Part shown: positions 11,430 to 20,554 of the stretch, in pieces
How positions within the stretch are numbered: the stretch's first letter is position 1
How the letters are laid out: each line of letters starts with the position of its first letter
From: Leishmania martiniquensis
Lineage: Eukaryota > Euglenozoa > Kinetoplastea > Trypanosomatida > Trypanosomatidae
NCBI RefSeq assembly: GCF_017916325.1
Contig: NC_090137.1
Coordinates: 248,001-312,000, forward strand
Length of the DNA: 64,000 nt
Direction: 5' to 3'
Notes under the pieces: model-generated
Seen by the model: the letters and a program-made list of their open reading frames with translations, nothing else
Told to the model about the DNA's origin: nothing
Database searches by the model: none
Made by a program: the position numbers and the translations under genes

Positions 11430-13615
11430 CGTCAGTCACGGGAAGCAGAGGAGGTGTCACACAGAAGAAACGAATCTGAGTCGCAGAGGGGCCTATGATG
11501 TGGCGTAAATCAGAAGAGAGGGGGGAGCGGGGCAGACACCGCAGTAATGGGCAGTTAGAGAGCGCCAAAGAAACACACGGCGAGAGCGGGTGGAAGCGGC
11601 GCCGGGAGTGTGTATCAGAGGCGGGGAAGAGAGGCGCGGCTCGGAGTCTGAATCGCTGCGTTTATGCTGAAGCGAGAGAGAGGGCACAGCCACGGGAGGT
11701 GGGGGAGGGGGGAATGAGCGAATAAAAACAAAGAAAATGGCGAGGAGCGTTCGATGGCGCAGGAGCGGTGCGGTGCGGGCTGGGGGAGGGGAGGGGGGGC
11801 TGTCGTCGCCTCCCTTCTCTTACTGGATGGAGAAGAGAGTTTGGCAGCTACGGGTAAGCGTTTGGCGGCGGGTGTGTGTGTATGTGTCCGACGCCGTGCA
11901 CATGCTGGATACCATAGACACAGAGATGGTGCATCGTGTACACGCCGGTAGATCAGTAGATGGGGATGGAGGGAGGAGAGGGGGGAGAGAGAGAGATGCG
12001 GTGGTCCGCGCCTTAAGAGGGAGGGGATCATTGACGTGAAGGTGAGGGGCGTCAGTACCGTGCCTTCGCCATAGTAACGGTGGCCTCCCCCGACTACCGA
12101 ACCGGAGAAAGGAAGCGATCAGGAGCCTCCCTCACACTCTCTCATGCTCGCTGCTTTGCCATCTGTGTAGGGGAGGGGGGGGCGGGGCGGAGTGAGTGAG
12201 TGAGGGGGTGCGAAGGCGTCGAACGCTGCTCACAACCAACAGAAGCAATGGAGTGCTGAAGCTGCCTGTCACATGGGATCGGAGAAAGGGCCATCTTCAC
12301 GTGTCTACCTGCGTGTGCGTATAGGAAGGAGAGGGGGGGGGGCGGAGGGGAAGTGTGCGCGGCAGACTGCACCTCAGTGCGCGAGCGCCCTCCTTCCCTG
12401 TTCTTTCGGCATTCCTTCCACCACCACCACCCGCCGCCCCGCCACCCACGCACACACGCACAGCGAGACAGAGAGACAGACCATAACAGACACGGCAGCG
12501 TTTTCTGTCTTCATTACCTTTTTGTGTGTGCGTTTGTCTGCATTTATTGCCTCTTTCGCGTCTTCTGTTACTCACACCGGCAAGTGCCTCGCCGTCTCTT
12601 GACACCAACGCTACCCTCGCCACGGCGCACGGCCACTTGCTGGAAAACCTGCCGGCACGCACTCGGCAAACGCCGGGGGAGGGAAAGGGGGGAGGGGGCC
12701 TGGTGGATGTGGGTGTGCCTGGAGACTGGCGACTGGGGAGAAGAGGTGAAGACGCGCCAAGAAGGGAAAACGAGATCGGCGTAACGCTGACAGCCTGTAC
12801 ACGCGCATCCGTACACACTGCCGTTCGTGTGCATATTTTCTCTGCAGACCAATAGGGTGAGTGAGTGAGTGAGAGCGGGGGGGAGAGGGCAGACGCGGAG
12901 CTCCGCCCATCTCTCTCCGCTCCCCCTCTCTCTTCCCTACCTGCCCTCTGCTCGGCACGGCAGTCAAGCAGCGGAAACAGAAACACACAGAAAGTACAAC
13001 GCGTACATACACACGCACACAAATCACCACCACCAAGACAGCCCGAAGCGCGTGCCTCATTGTAGAGAGTGAAGCTTTAAATATAAAAAAAGAAGCAACG
13101 ACATATACATACACACGGCGCGGCGGGTGGGGGTGTGGGGGGGCGAGAGGGGAGGGAAGGGAGGCGACACGGTCTATCAACGGCCTTTGCATATATATAT
13201 ATATATATAGGTATACATTTACATGCTGGGGAGGGAGAGAGGAAGAGAAAGGCAAAGCGAAGGAGTGAAGCACACACGCACACACACAAATGCGTGTGCG
13301 TGTGTGCTTCACTCCTTTTCAGAGAGAGCTGTACATGAGTGCACGCGCTCTGTTGTGTGCATGTGTGTGGAGAAAGGGAAGGGAAATCGGCGTGTGGGGG
13401 GAGGACGGGGGGCCGCGGATGCTGTTGCTGAATACTGGGGTCGTTGGGGGGGGGGCGCATGAGTGCACCGGCACGTCGAGAACGCTGGCGTTCACTCGCC
13501 CCCGTCCCACGAACCCACCTGCCCATTCACCCGCCCTATAAGGAGAGCTCCTTCACTGTCTTTTTTTTTGTGTGTGTGCTGCTGTGGTTCTTTGTTCGTG
13601 CAGGACCTTGTGTCC
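11430..13615. other. Intergenic region with inverted repeat and TA microsatellite
   Basis: A 2.2-kb gap between the 163-aa gene and the 491-aa gene. It contains an (AT)n run at 13191-13209, a long hairpin at 13260-13317 and pyrimidine-rich stretches on the transcribed strand. No credible gene seen; short ORFs are low-complexity. Confidence 0.65.
13260..13317. repeat. Inverted repeat with 27-bp arms (hairpin)
   Basis: The left arm 13260-13286 and right arm 13291-13317 are reverse complements in 26 of 27 positions, with a 4-nt loop (CAAA). The arms combine AAGGAGTGAAG with a CA/TG run. It lies about 300 nt past the stop of the 163-aa gene on the transcribed strand, so it would be in a 3' UTR or intergenic precursor RNA. 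Confidence 0.85.
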
Positions 13616-14107
13616 TCAAGAGCGTACGAAGATGAGACGGGTAACGTCCTTTTCCTGCTCCGTCAGCATCGTGTGCGTACCGCGTAGAGCAAAGCCCTCC
13701 TCTTCCAGTGCCTCAATGATCACCAGGAAAACCATGGAGCGGCCCGTCTGGTCGCAGTAGTGCTGTCCAAGGTCGATGCGCCAGATCTTGTACCCCTCAC
13801 CAACTTCTCCAGGGGCCAGGCCGGTGGAGCTCTGGCGCGGGGAGGTGTTCTGCTGACTGCCCTCCCCCACGCCATCAGCGGCGGCACCGACAGACTCGAC
13901 GCAGCTCACTTCGCCACACGGCACCGTCCCGTTGCCGCTGGTCAGGAGGAACTTTGCAGACTCAGTGGGGCGCTGCGTAGGCGGGCTGGTCGTGGTCTGC
14001 TTCGGCAATGCGCGCTGAAGGGCTTCGATCGTGTCCTGGCGGATGCTTGCCCCCTGGATAGAGATGGATGGGGGGTTAAAGGTGCAAGTCACGATGACGT
14101 TCGGCAT
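13616..14107 (-). CDS. Small conserved-looking hypothetical protein, 163 aa
   Basis: A 163-aa ORF starting MPNVIVTCTFNPPSISIQG and ending TRLIFVRS. The frame is open upstream for 81 more codons, but that part is read from simple repeats and a C15 run and contains the HTHTYSH type of microsatellite peptide, so I start at the ATG at 14107-14105. The N-terminal part (1-35) and the C-terminal 55 residues (YKIWRIDLGQHYCDQTGRS, then FLVIIEALEEEGFALRGTHT) look like folded alternating strands and helices; a Ser/Thr/Gly-rich linker separates them. No membrane span or signal peptide. I do not recognise the family. A pyrimidine-rich leader with candidate AG acceptors lies between 14120 and 14250 on the transcribed strand. 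Confidence 0.75.
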   Translation of the reverse strand: MPNVIVTCTFNPPSISIQGASIRQDTIEALQRALPKQTTTSPPTQRPTESAKFLLTSGNGTVPCGEVSCVESVGAAADGVGEGSQQNTSPRQSSTGLAPGEVGEGYKIWRIDLGQHYCDQTGRSMVFLVIIEALEEEGFALRGTHTMLTEQEKDVTRLIFVRS

Positions 14108-15087
14108 TGTCGCTGGTCTTCTGTAGAATGCGTTCGGTGGTAAACGCGCGGCGAGGTGTGAATATGTGTGTGTGTGAGAGAGAGAGACGCAGCGGGGGCT
14201 GACAGGCAACAGACAGAAGGGTTTGTATTCGGTGGGGGGGGGGGGGGGTAAGACGGCTTGCTGTGTATCGGGGGGGGAAGTGAGGACGAGGCGAGGGGAG
14301 AGAGGGCAGAAAGTGAGGAGAAGCGACACGGGGGATACGAGCAGTGCCACGGTTCACTGACACAGATGAAGATGTGGGCCCCTCAGAAGGGGGGAAAAAG
14401 GGAAGAAAGGCATGCCCCGACCCATCGACGCTGTATGCAGGGGCGACCCGTTCAGCGCTCCGATCACAACTCAGGCGGAAAGGCAACGGGACCGATGAAA
14501 CGCATCTGACGAACTCTCTGCCTTTGAAGGAGATGAAGAGGGGGAGAGATGGGGTGTGTCGTGGTGGCAATGCTGCTTCTATGCACGTGATATTTGCACA
14601 CACATACATACACGGGCGCGCCACCAGCAGGCCCGGCACATCGCTGCGGCTACCTTCACTTCTTGACGGTGATCACTTGCATCATCCTTACGCCATTAGC
14701 CGGGAGTCCATCTAACTCCGGAGGGGTGGGTGGGCGGCAGGAGGGACTGAGGAAGAAAAAAAAAGGTGAGACGCAGTGGGCACAAGGTGAAACAGACGCG
14801 CTCGATAAGGAGGGCAAGGGTGGGTCTCTGTTGCACGTTTCAACTCGCCTCGGGGTTGTCTTCAGCTCGATAGGAAGAGGAGCTGAGAGCACGCGATGGC
14901 AACGCCAGCCGCTGAGAATACATATAGACAGCGAGTGGCGAGCTCATCCCTTCTCTGTTTGACGTCCTTCTCGGGTGCGGTCCCGCGCCGCCTTCTCCTC
15001 CCTCCCCTTCGCACACCTCAGAAAACGCTAACCACACACACACACACATATATATATGCATACCACGCCACTGTCGCAGGACCGGGA
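14108..15087. other. Intergenic region with long C tract on the transcribed strand
   Basis: A 1-kb gap. On the minus strand it carries a C15 run (14248-14234) followed by CT/CA-rich leader sequence before the 163-aa gene, which fits a polypyrimidine tract plus trans-splice acceptor. CA/TA runs occur near 15033-15058. No gene recognised. Confidence 0.6.
14234..14248 (-). promoter_or_regulatory. Possible polypyrimidine tract for trans-splicing of the 163-aa gene
   Basis: Fifteen consecutive G on the plus strand, C on the transcribed strand, 127 nt upstream of the start codon; more CT-rich sequence and several AG dinucleotides follow before the ATG. Trypanosomatid acceptors lie downstream of such tracts. 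The exact AG cannot be fixed by eye. Confidence 0.35.
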
Positions 15088-17622
15088 CTACTGAGTCTCC
15101 TCGGGAAGGAGGAACTCGACGGTGCGGCGTGATGCGCGGGAGCCAGATTTCTTTTCTACCTGACTATCAGCCGCAGTGTCCGCTGCAGTGGCGCGCACCT
15201 CCTTCTCGTCATCGATGCAGCCACGCAGGCCCTCGAGGGAGCCGCCGCCGGAGGAGCGAAGCTCATCTGCTAGCGTGCCGCAGGGTCTCATGCCCGAGAT
15301 CTCCCCAAGTGCACCTGTAGCAAGCGGCGTGCCTTTGCCAACGCTGCACATATGACGAGCTGCACGGGAGCCCCCGCCTGCGGTGCAGCCGCCATCGACG
15401 CGAATGAAATTGTGATTCCCTCGCGACGAGGCGACGACAGATTCGGGCTTGTCAGCGGCATGCGACCTCCAGAGAGCCGACATTGATGTGCCCTCGCTGG
15501 ATGACGCGAGGCTGCTGTCATGGGGAGGCAGGCAGGAGCGGCTGGGGGCGATAGAGGAGACCATAGGCGTCGCTAGGCGCGAGCTGAGATGGTGCGCTGT
15601 GCCAGGAGCTTCTTGCGACGCACCTGCCGAGTACTGCGGTGACGGGGAAGGAAGCAGCTGAGACGGCTGCGCCAGCGAACTCCGCGATACCGGGGGCAAA
15701 CCGGCACCTCGAGCCCTCGGCAGCTCACCCGAGCGCCACATGGATGTACCCCAGGCCGCGGCGTCCGCGGCCGGTGCCGGCATCGGTGCGTGACTGAGCA
15801 AGGAGTACGACGGACCTTGTCTACCATCGGAGCGCCACCCATCCGCTGGCGCGATGCCGTACAGCTGAGACTCTTTTCGGCCCCACACAGAACTCTTCGA
15901 GTCGCCTCTCTCCTCATGCAGACGGCGGTGCTGTGGCGGCGGCGGCGTGGTGGTGGTGGTGCCGCCCAGCGGGAAGACACCCGTAACGAAGAGCGGCGCA
16001 ACGTAGTGAAACCCTGGAAGCCACGACAGCGCAGACCCGATCGCATTGTAGCGGGGAATCATAATGACCTGGCCACCCCCTTCACGGGTGCCGCGCACCC
16101 CTTCAGACCTGGTGCCCTCCGCGCGGTGCCGCGCTCGCGGGGGCTCGTAGAAGTCCCGCTCCTCTCTCAGCGAGGTCGCGGCTGCCGCGAATGGCGCTTG
16201 ATTGGAGCTGCCGCTGAGGCCAGGAGGAGTCTGCGGTAGCGCACTGGGAACGATCGGCGCCGCTGCAGGAATGCCGGGGCCGCTGCTCAGCGCCGCCTCC
16301 TTGCCGCCGATGCCCTCGTAGGCGCAGCGCCAGAACCAGGAGACACCACGCAGAACGCCCTGTGCGCCACGATAGAGGGAGCCGCGAGAGGGCATCAGCT
16401 CGCTGAACCCCTCCACACTGCCGCGCCGAGCACGGCTACTACCCGCGACGCTCAGCGACCCAGGACCGTATCGACGGTAATACTCCTCTTCCTGCAATGT
16501 CATTGGAACGTATCGGTCTGCGCCCGCCACGCCGGCGCGCCGGCGCCGCTCAGCCTCCGCTCCCTCCAGCAGCGATGGCGAGCCCCTCTCGGTGGGCGGC
16601 GAGCCGGCTGCGGTGGAGGCGGCCTCTTTCCCCGGCTCGCACTCCGCGGCCGCGCCGCAAGCCCACGGCTCTACCACGCTCATCTCCGGTACCACGATGC
16701 CGTCCCCGCGAGCCATCGCCACGCGCGCCGCCGCCCAGTCTACTGCGTAGGGACTTTGCGGGCTCAGAATGGCAGCGTACAGGCGCGCAGCCGAGCCGCA
16801 CAAATGCCCAGGCGGCACGTTTGATCGAGCGTGCGATTCCATGGCGCTACGCTGCTCCGCGTCGTCCGAGACCCCGTCGTGCGGCTTCTGCATCCGCTGG
16901 CGGCGCAGCAGCAAGTCCACGAGTCGTGGCGTCGTGAGGTAGGTCAGCAACGCCGTGTCCGTGTTCTCCGGCCCCAGCGCAAATTCCCTCGCCGGGCGGA
17001 GAAAAAGGCACGGCGACGACATCCGCACCGGTGGGGCCGTTGATGTCGAGGCCCTCACCCCTGTCTGCATGGTGTGCAGCACTACGCCGTTGATGCGGGC
17101 GATGGCCCGCTGCGCCGCCGCCACAGTGGCGAATACGCACAGCAGCACAGCACTTGTGTAGATGGGGCGCCACGGCATGTCGGGGCTGGGGGCGCGAGCA
17201 ACGAAGTAGAACACACCCGAAAGGGCTCCCTCACCACTGCTCTGGCCGCCTGCAGTGCGGCCCTTGGCGTCGCCATCGCCCGCCTTGTCCGCAGCCACGC
17301 TGTTGAGAAGGACGATGGCATCGTGCACATCATTCACCAAGTGATCGGACTGAAGCAGTCCGAACAAGAAGGCGCTCCTGTCCACAAGGTCTGCCGTCGG
17401 GAACGTCACGTGTCCAGCTGGCGGCACCGCTGTCACCGCAGCCACCGGATCACCCCCGGGCCCCATCGGCAACGTCGCACCTGAGGGCCCAGAGTACGGC
17501 GCGCTCGAAGCCTTTGCCTCTACGGCACCTCTTTGCCCACGCGCACTCGGCCATCTCAAGTCAGCTGCCTTCAGTGGCTCGGATTCGCTGCCGGGGACGG
17601 TGGCGCTGGCCGGAGAAAACAT
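15088..17622 (-). CDS. Hypothetical protein with weak RRM-like segment, 844 aa
   Basis: An 844-aa ORF from an ATG at 17622-17620 to TAG at 15090-15088. Residues 1-75 and most of the second half are Ser/Pro/Gly/Arg-rich and probably disordered. The segment around 134-190 (VFYFVARAP, then AVLLCVFATVAAAQRAIAR followed by INGVVLHTM) has the strand-helix pattern of the second half of an RNA-recognition-motif fold. Further on are GVLRGVSWFWRCAYEGIGG and a hydrophobic patch ALSWLPGFHYVAPLFVTGVF. An RRM-like fold with an aromatic membrane-contact segment recalls Nup53/Nup35-type nucleoporins, but this is a guess from pattern only. No signal peptide. It lies between the kinase gene upstream and the 163-aa gene downstream on the same strand. 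Confidence 0.82.
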   Translation of the reverse strand: MFSPASATVPGSESEPLKAADLRWPSARGQRGAVEAKASSAPYSGPSGATLPMGPGGDPVAAVTAVPPAGHVTFPTADLVDRSAFLFGLLQSDHLVNDVHDAIVLLNSVAADKAGDGDAKGRTAGGQSSGEGALSGVFYFVARAPSPDMPWRPIYTSAVLLCVFATVAAAQRAIARINGVVLHTMQTGVRASTSTAPPVRMSSPCLFLRPAREFALGPENTDTALLTYLTTPRLVDLLLRRQRMQKPHDGVSDDAEQRSAMESHARSNVPPGHLCGSAARLYAAILSPQSPYAVDWAAARVAMARGDGIVVPEMSVVEPWACGAAAECEPGKEAASTAAGSPPTERGSPSLLEGAEAERRRRAGVAGADRYVPMTLQEEEYYRRYGPGSLSVAGSSRARRGSVEGFSELMPSRGSLYRGAQGVLRGVSWFWRCAYEGIGGKEAALSSGPGIPAAAPIVPSALPQTPPGLSGSSNQAPFAAAATSLREERDFYEPPRARHRAEGTRSEGVRGTREGGGQVIMIPRYNAIGSALSWLPGFHYVAPLFVTGVFPLGGTTTTTPPPPQHRRLHEERGDSKSSVWGRKESQLYGIAPADGWRSDGRQGPSYSLLSHAPMPAPAADAAAWGTSMWRSGELPRARGAGLPPVSRSSLAQPSQLLPSPSPQYSAGASQEAPGTAHHLSSRLATPMVSSIAPSRSCLPPHDSSLASSSEGTSMSALWRSHAADKPESVVASSRGNHNFIRVDGGCTAGGGSRAARHMCSVGKGTPLATGALGEISGMRPCGTLADELRSSGGGSLEGLRGCIDDEKEVRATAADTAADSQVEKKSGSRASRRTVEFLLPEETQ

Positions 17623-20554
17623 GCCGTGCGCGCCTCCCCTCTCTTTTTCTTCACAGCAGAGAGAGTGAAGACGCAGGGGGTAGAGGTAGGTGGAGGACTA
17701 CCGCTGTTTGCGTGCTGCGCGATGGCCCCCCGCGTCCACGACCGAAGAGCCTAGGCGGTCAAGCGGGCCGATGTCACACCTTGCAGAGGGTTCCCGAAAA
17801 GTGGCGGCGGCAGTGGATGCGCAGGCGACCGGAGGGAAGCGCAGGGGTTATATGCGTACGAAATGTAAGGGCAATGGTGCTGCATATGAGCTCGTGGGGC
17901 AACAAAGAAAGGGGGAGAGAGAGAAGGGGGGACGGAAGATGCTGACAGACGCACACGCGAGATCGAAGAGGATGCAGAAATGACCCTGAGCAGCAGTCTC
18001 ATGAGGAAGAGACGACGACGACAGCAGCAGCAGCAGCAATGACGCTGCGGAGGCCATGAAATGCTAAGGCGGCGCGGAAGGGCTCTAATAATAAAAGCAA
18101 GTAGATACGAAGAGAGTCATTTGAGTCTTACGATGATGGTGCACGTCCCGCCAAGCATGATGACGCTGCGGCACCCAATAGCTCCACCGGCATACCATAC
18201 GCCTCCTTCTTGAGCCCGAGTGCATGGGCACAGACATAGTGAACGCGACCTGCCGATCTTCAGAAAAGATGCAGTACGCAGACGTGCACACACACACACA
18301 CACAGCACCACAAAAAGAAGCTGAACGATACGCAACAAATACCTCAAAAAGAGAGAGCACTTCTCTTTTCTTCTCTGCCCCCCCCCCCTTTTTTTCAACG
18401 CGCGCGTTTCCCACCGGACAGCGCACGAGTCGAACGATACCCCTCCCACCGCGCCCAATGCACACAGGGCCGCTCGCCAGGTGCTAAAAGGCCATGGGCG
18501 CGTGCTGCGGCACTGCCGGCGTAGCCGTCGGAGAGCCGCCCTCCCCTCCCCTCCCCACCCGCAGCGCAGCAGGCCCCCCCTCGCCCACCAGCAAATGGCG
18601 ATGGCCAAGGCCAGCGCGCCCGAGTGACGGCCAACACCGCCACCCAGCACCTGGCCACCGCCCCGGTTCGCGGTGGGCAGCGGGCCCCGGAAGAAGCCAG
18701 AAGATGCGGCGCGCGGAAATACCTCTCCGACGCCATCGGAGAGAGCGACCAAGGGACAAAGAAAAAGACACCAGCAGACACACACACACTTGCACACACA
18801 CAAGAAAAATAAAATCCGGCGGCTGCTTCATACATAGACTAAGAGGAGAAGACGAGCGCATGCCAGAACTTGACGCGAAAACAGGGGGTAGGCGTCACAC
18901 ACACACACAGACAGACAGACATAAGAACGAAGTGAAGCTGCGCGCAAGTGGTGAAGCGTGCTTGCAAGAGACACGCTGAAGAGCGGTCTGGCAGGATTAC
19001 ATATACTTGGGGAAGAGGGGGAGGGAGAGGGAGAGAGAGAGAAGCGGGAAGGGAAGAAAAACGTAACAAAAAGGGGAACGGTGCGCAGGCGAAGGCGATG
19101 AGAGAAAGCGGTGTGAGAGCAAGGGCACAGATACAATCGAGCGGAGAGGGCACAGACAGACGGGCGAGAGAGGGCAGAGGGGAGAGACATCGACATGCGA
19201 AAAAGAGGCAATGACGGTGAGAACACAAAAGAGAACACGAACAAAGAGAAAAAAAAAGTGGGAGCAGAAAGGGAGAGGAGGGGAGAGGAGAGAGGGTCAT
19301 GGAAACAGAAAAGGTGAAGACCATCACTGTCCACAGATATGCCCGAGAGAAGGGGGAGGGGAGGGGGGGCAGAGAGAGAGAGAGGCCCACACGAGATGTA
19401 CAAAGCCGTCTCAGAGAGCTTTACCCCCTTCCCGAACTCGACCGAAGAAGAAAAAAAAAAAGCGAAGGCATTCTGTCAGCAAGCACAGCTGTTCGGCTCA
19501 AACCTCCGCATGCTGGTGAACGTGAGTAACTATGCGTGTGTGTGTGTGTGTGTGAGCGGGTGGACAACAGGACCCGAACTGAGAAGAGGGCAACGACACT
19601 TTTATAACCGCAGGAAAATAATACAGAGCGAGAGAGGGAGAGCGAAGGGAGCCAATAAAGAAAAGGAGGGGGGAAGAGAGGCACAGAAGTGTGAAATGAT
19701 GGAGAGGGTGAGCGATGCAGACAACACACACTCTCACACACACACAAAGAGGGGACGGGAAAGGAGGCAGCAAACAGCATCACCAAATGTGACTAAACGA
19801 AAAAGAGAGAGCGGGACAGAAAAAAGAAAAAACAGGAAAAGAAAAACGTCTGCGCCATCGCCACAGCGCAGCGACGCGGAAACGGAGTGCCCACCACCAC
19901 CTCCCACCAATTCCTCCCATTAGGGCAGAGGGAAGCAGCGTCGACGTCTCAGAGCAGAGAATGCGTGCACCATAAGAGAGGGGTGACGGTGGGGGAAAGG
20001 CAAGCTGCCATGGCGCTCCCCCGCATCGATTCCTCAACAGAGACGTGGAAGGCGAAGCGATGGGGCAGGGGAGGGAGGGAGGGAGGGAAAGGGCGCTCAC
20101 ACCAACACGCACGCGCACAATCGCTCTCGCACGTGCTCAACAACAAAGACACAAATCAACAGAGAGAGGGAGGAGCAGAGGCCTCCGCTCGTTGAAGCGC
20201 ATACAAAACGCAGGAATGGGGACAGCTTCGTTGATGTTTGCCTTTTCTGTCGAAGACAAGAGAAACAGAGGCGGTAGAGTGAGAGGGAAGGAGGGAGAAG
20301 GACGCGACGGACGCGAGAAAAGGAAGCGTACGAAACCGACAGCGGCGTGCCTCCAATGATGTGTCGCACTTGACAGCGTGAGAGGGCGATACACGCACGT
20401 ATTCGACTTGAGCATGGGAGCACCCAGGACGCAGAGTGGTGAAGCGAGAAGCGTGAGGTAGGAGAGGGGAGGGAGAGGGGGGGGATAAAAACCGTTCCAC
20501 AACACGCGCTGGCAACTTGACCGTGAGTGGCAGCGCGTGTTGCTCTGTCCCAAA
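17623..20554. other. Intergenic region (2.9 kb) with dispersed repeat copy
   Basis: The gap between the kinase gene and the 844-aa gene. It contains a diverged copy of the repeat that flanks the SL array (18461-18712), CAG repeats near 18020-18038, CA runs near 18288-18304, 18777-18800 and 19730-19745, and a TG run near 19537-19553. Much of 19000-20500 is purine-rich on the plus strand, hence pyrimidine-rich on the transcribed strand. No gene recognised. Confidence 0.65.
18461..18712 (-). repeat. Dispersed repeat, diverged copy (possible SIDER-type retroposon remnant)
   Basis: About 250 bp matching the repeats at 27559 and 33465, in the same orientation. Shared blocks include the CACTGCCGGCGTAGCCGTCG region near 18511 and a long, nearly unbroken match from the CCACCAGCAAATGGCGATGG block through GAAGAAGCCAGAAGATGCGG. 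A GC-rich segment in the middle is shorter and diverged. Position between genes in a 3' flank fits the short interspersed degenerate retroposons (SIDERs) common in Leishmania 3' UTRs. I did not verify the SIDER signature, so the family name is an inference. Confidence 0.6.

Noticed and set aside
13616..14350. Longer 244-aa version of the 163-aa protein
   Set aside because: The extra N-terminal 81 residues are translated from the C15 run and CA/CT repeats expected of a trans-splice leader region; the internal ATG at 14107 starts the ordered sequence.
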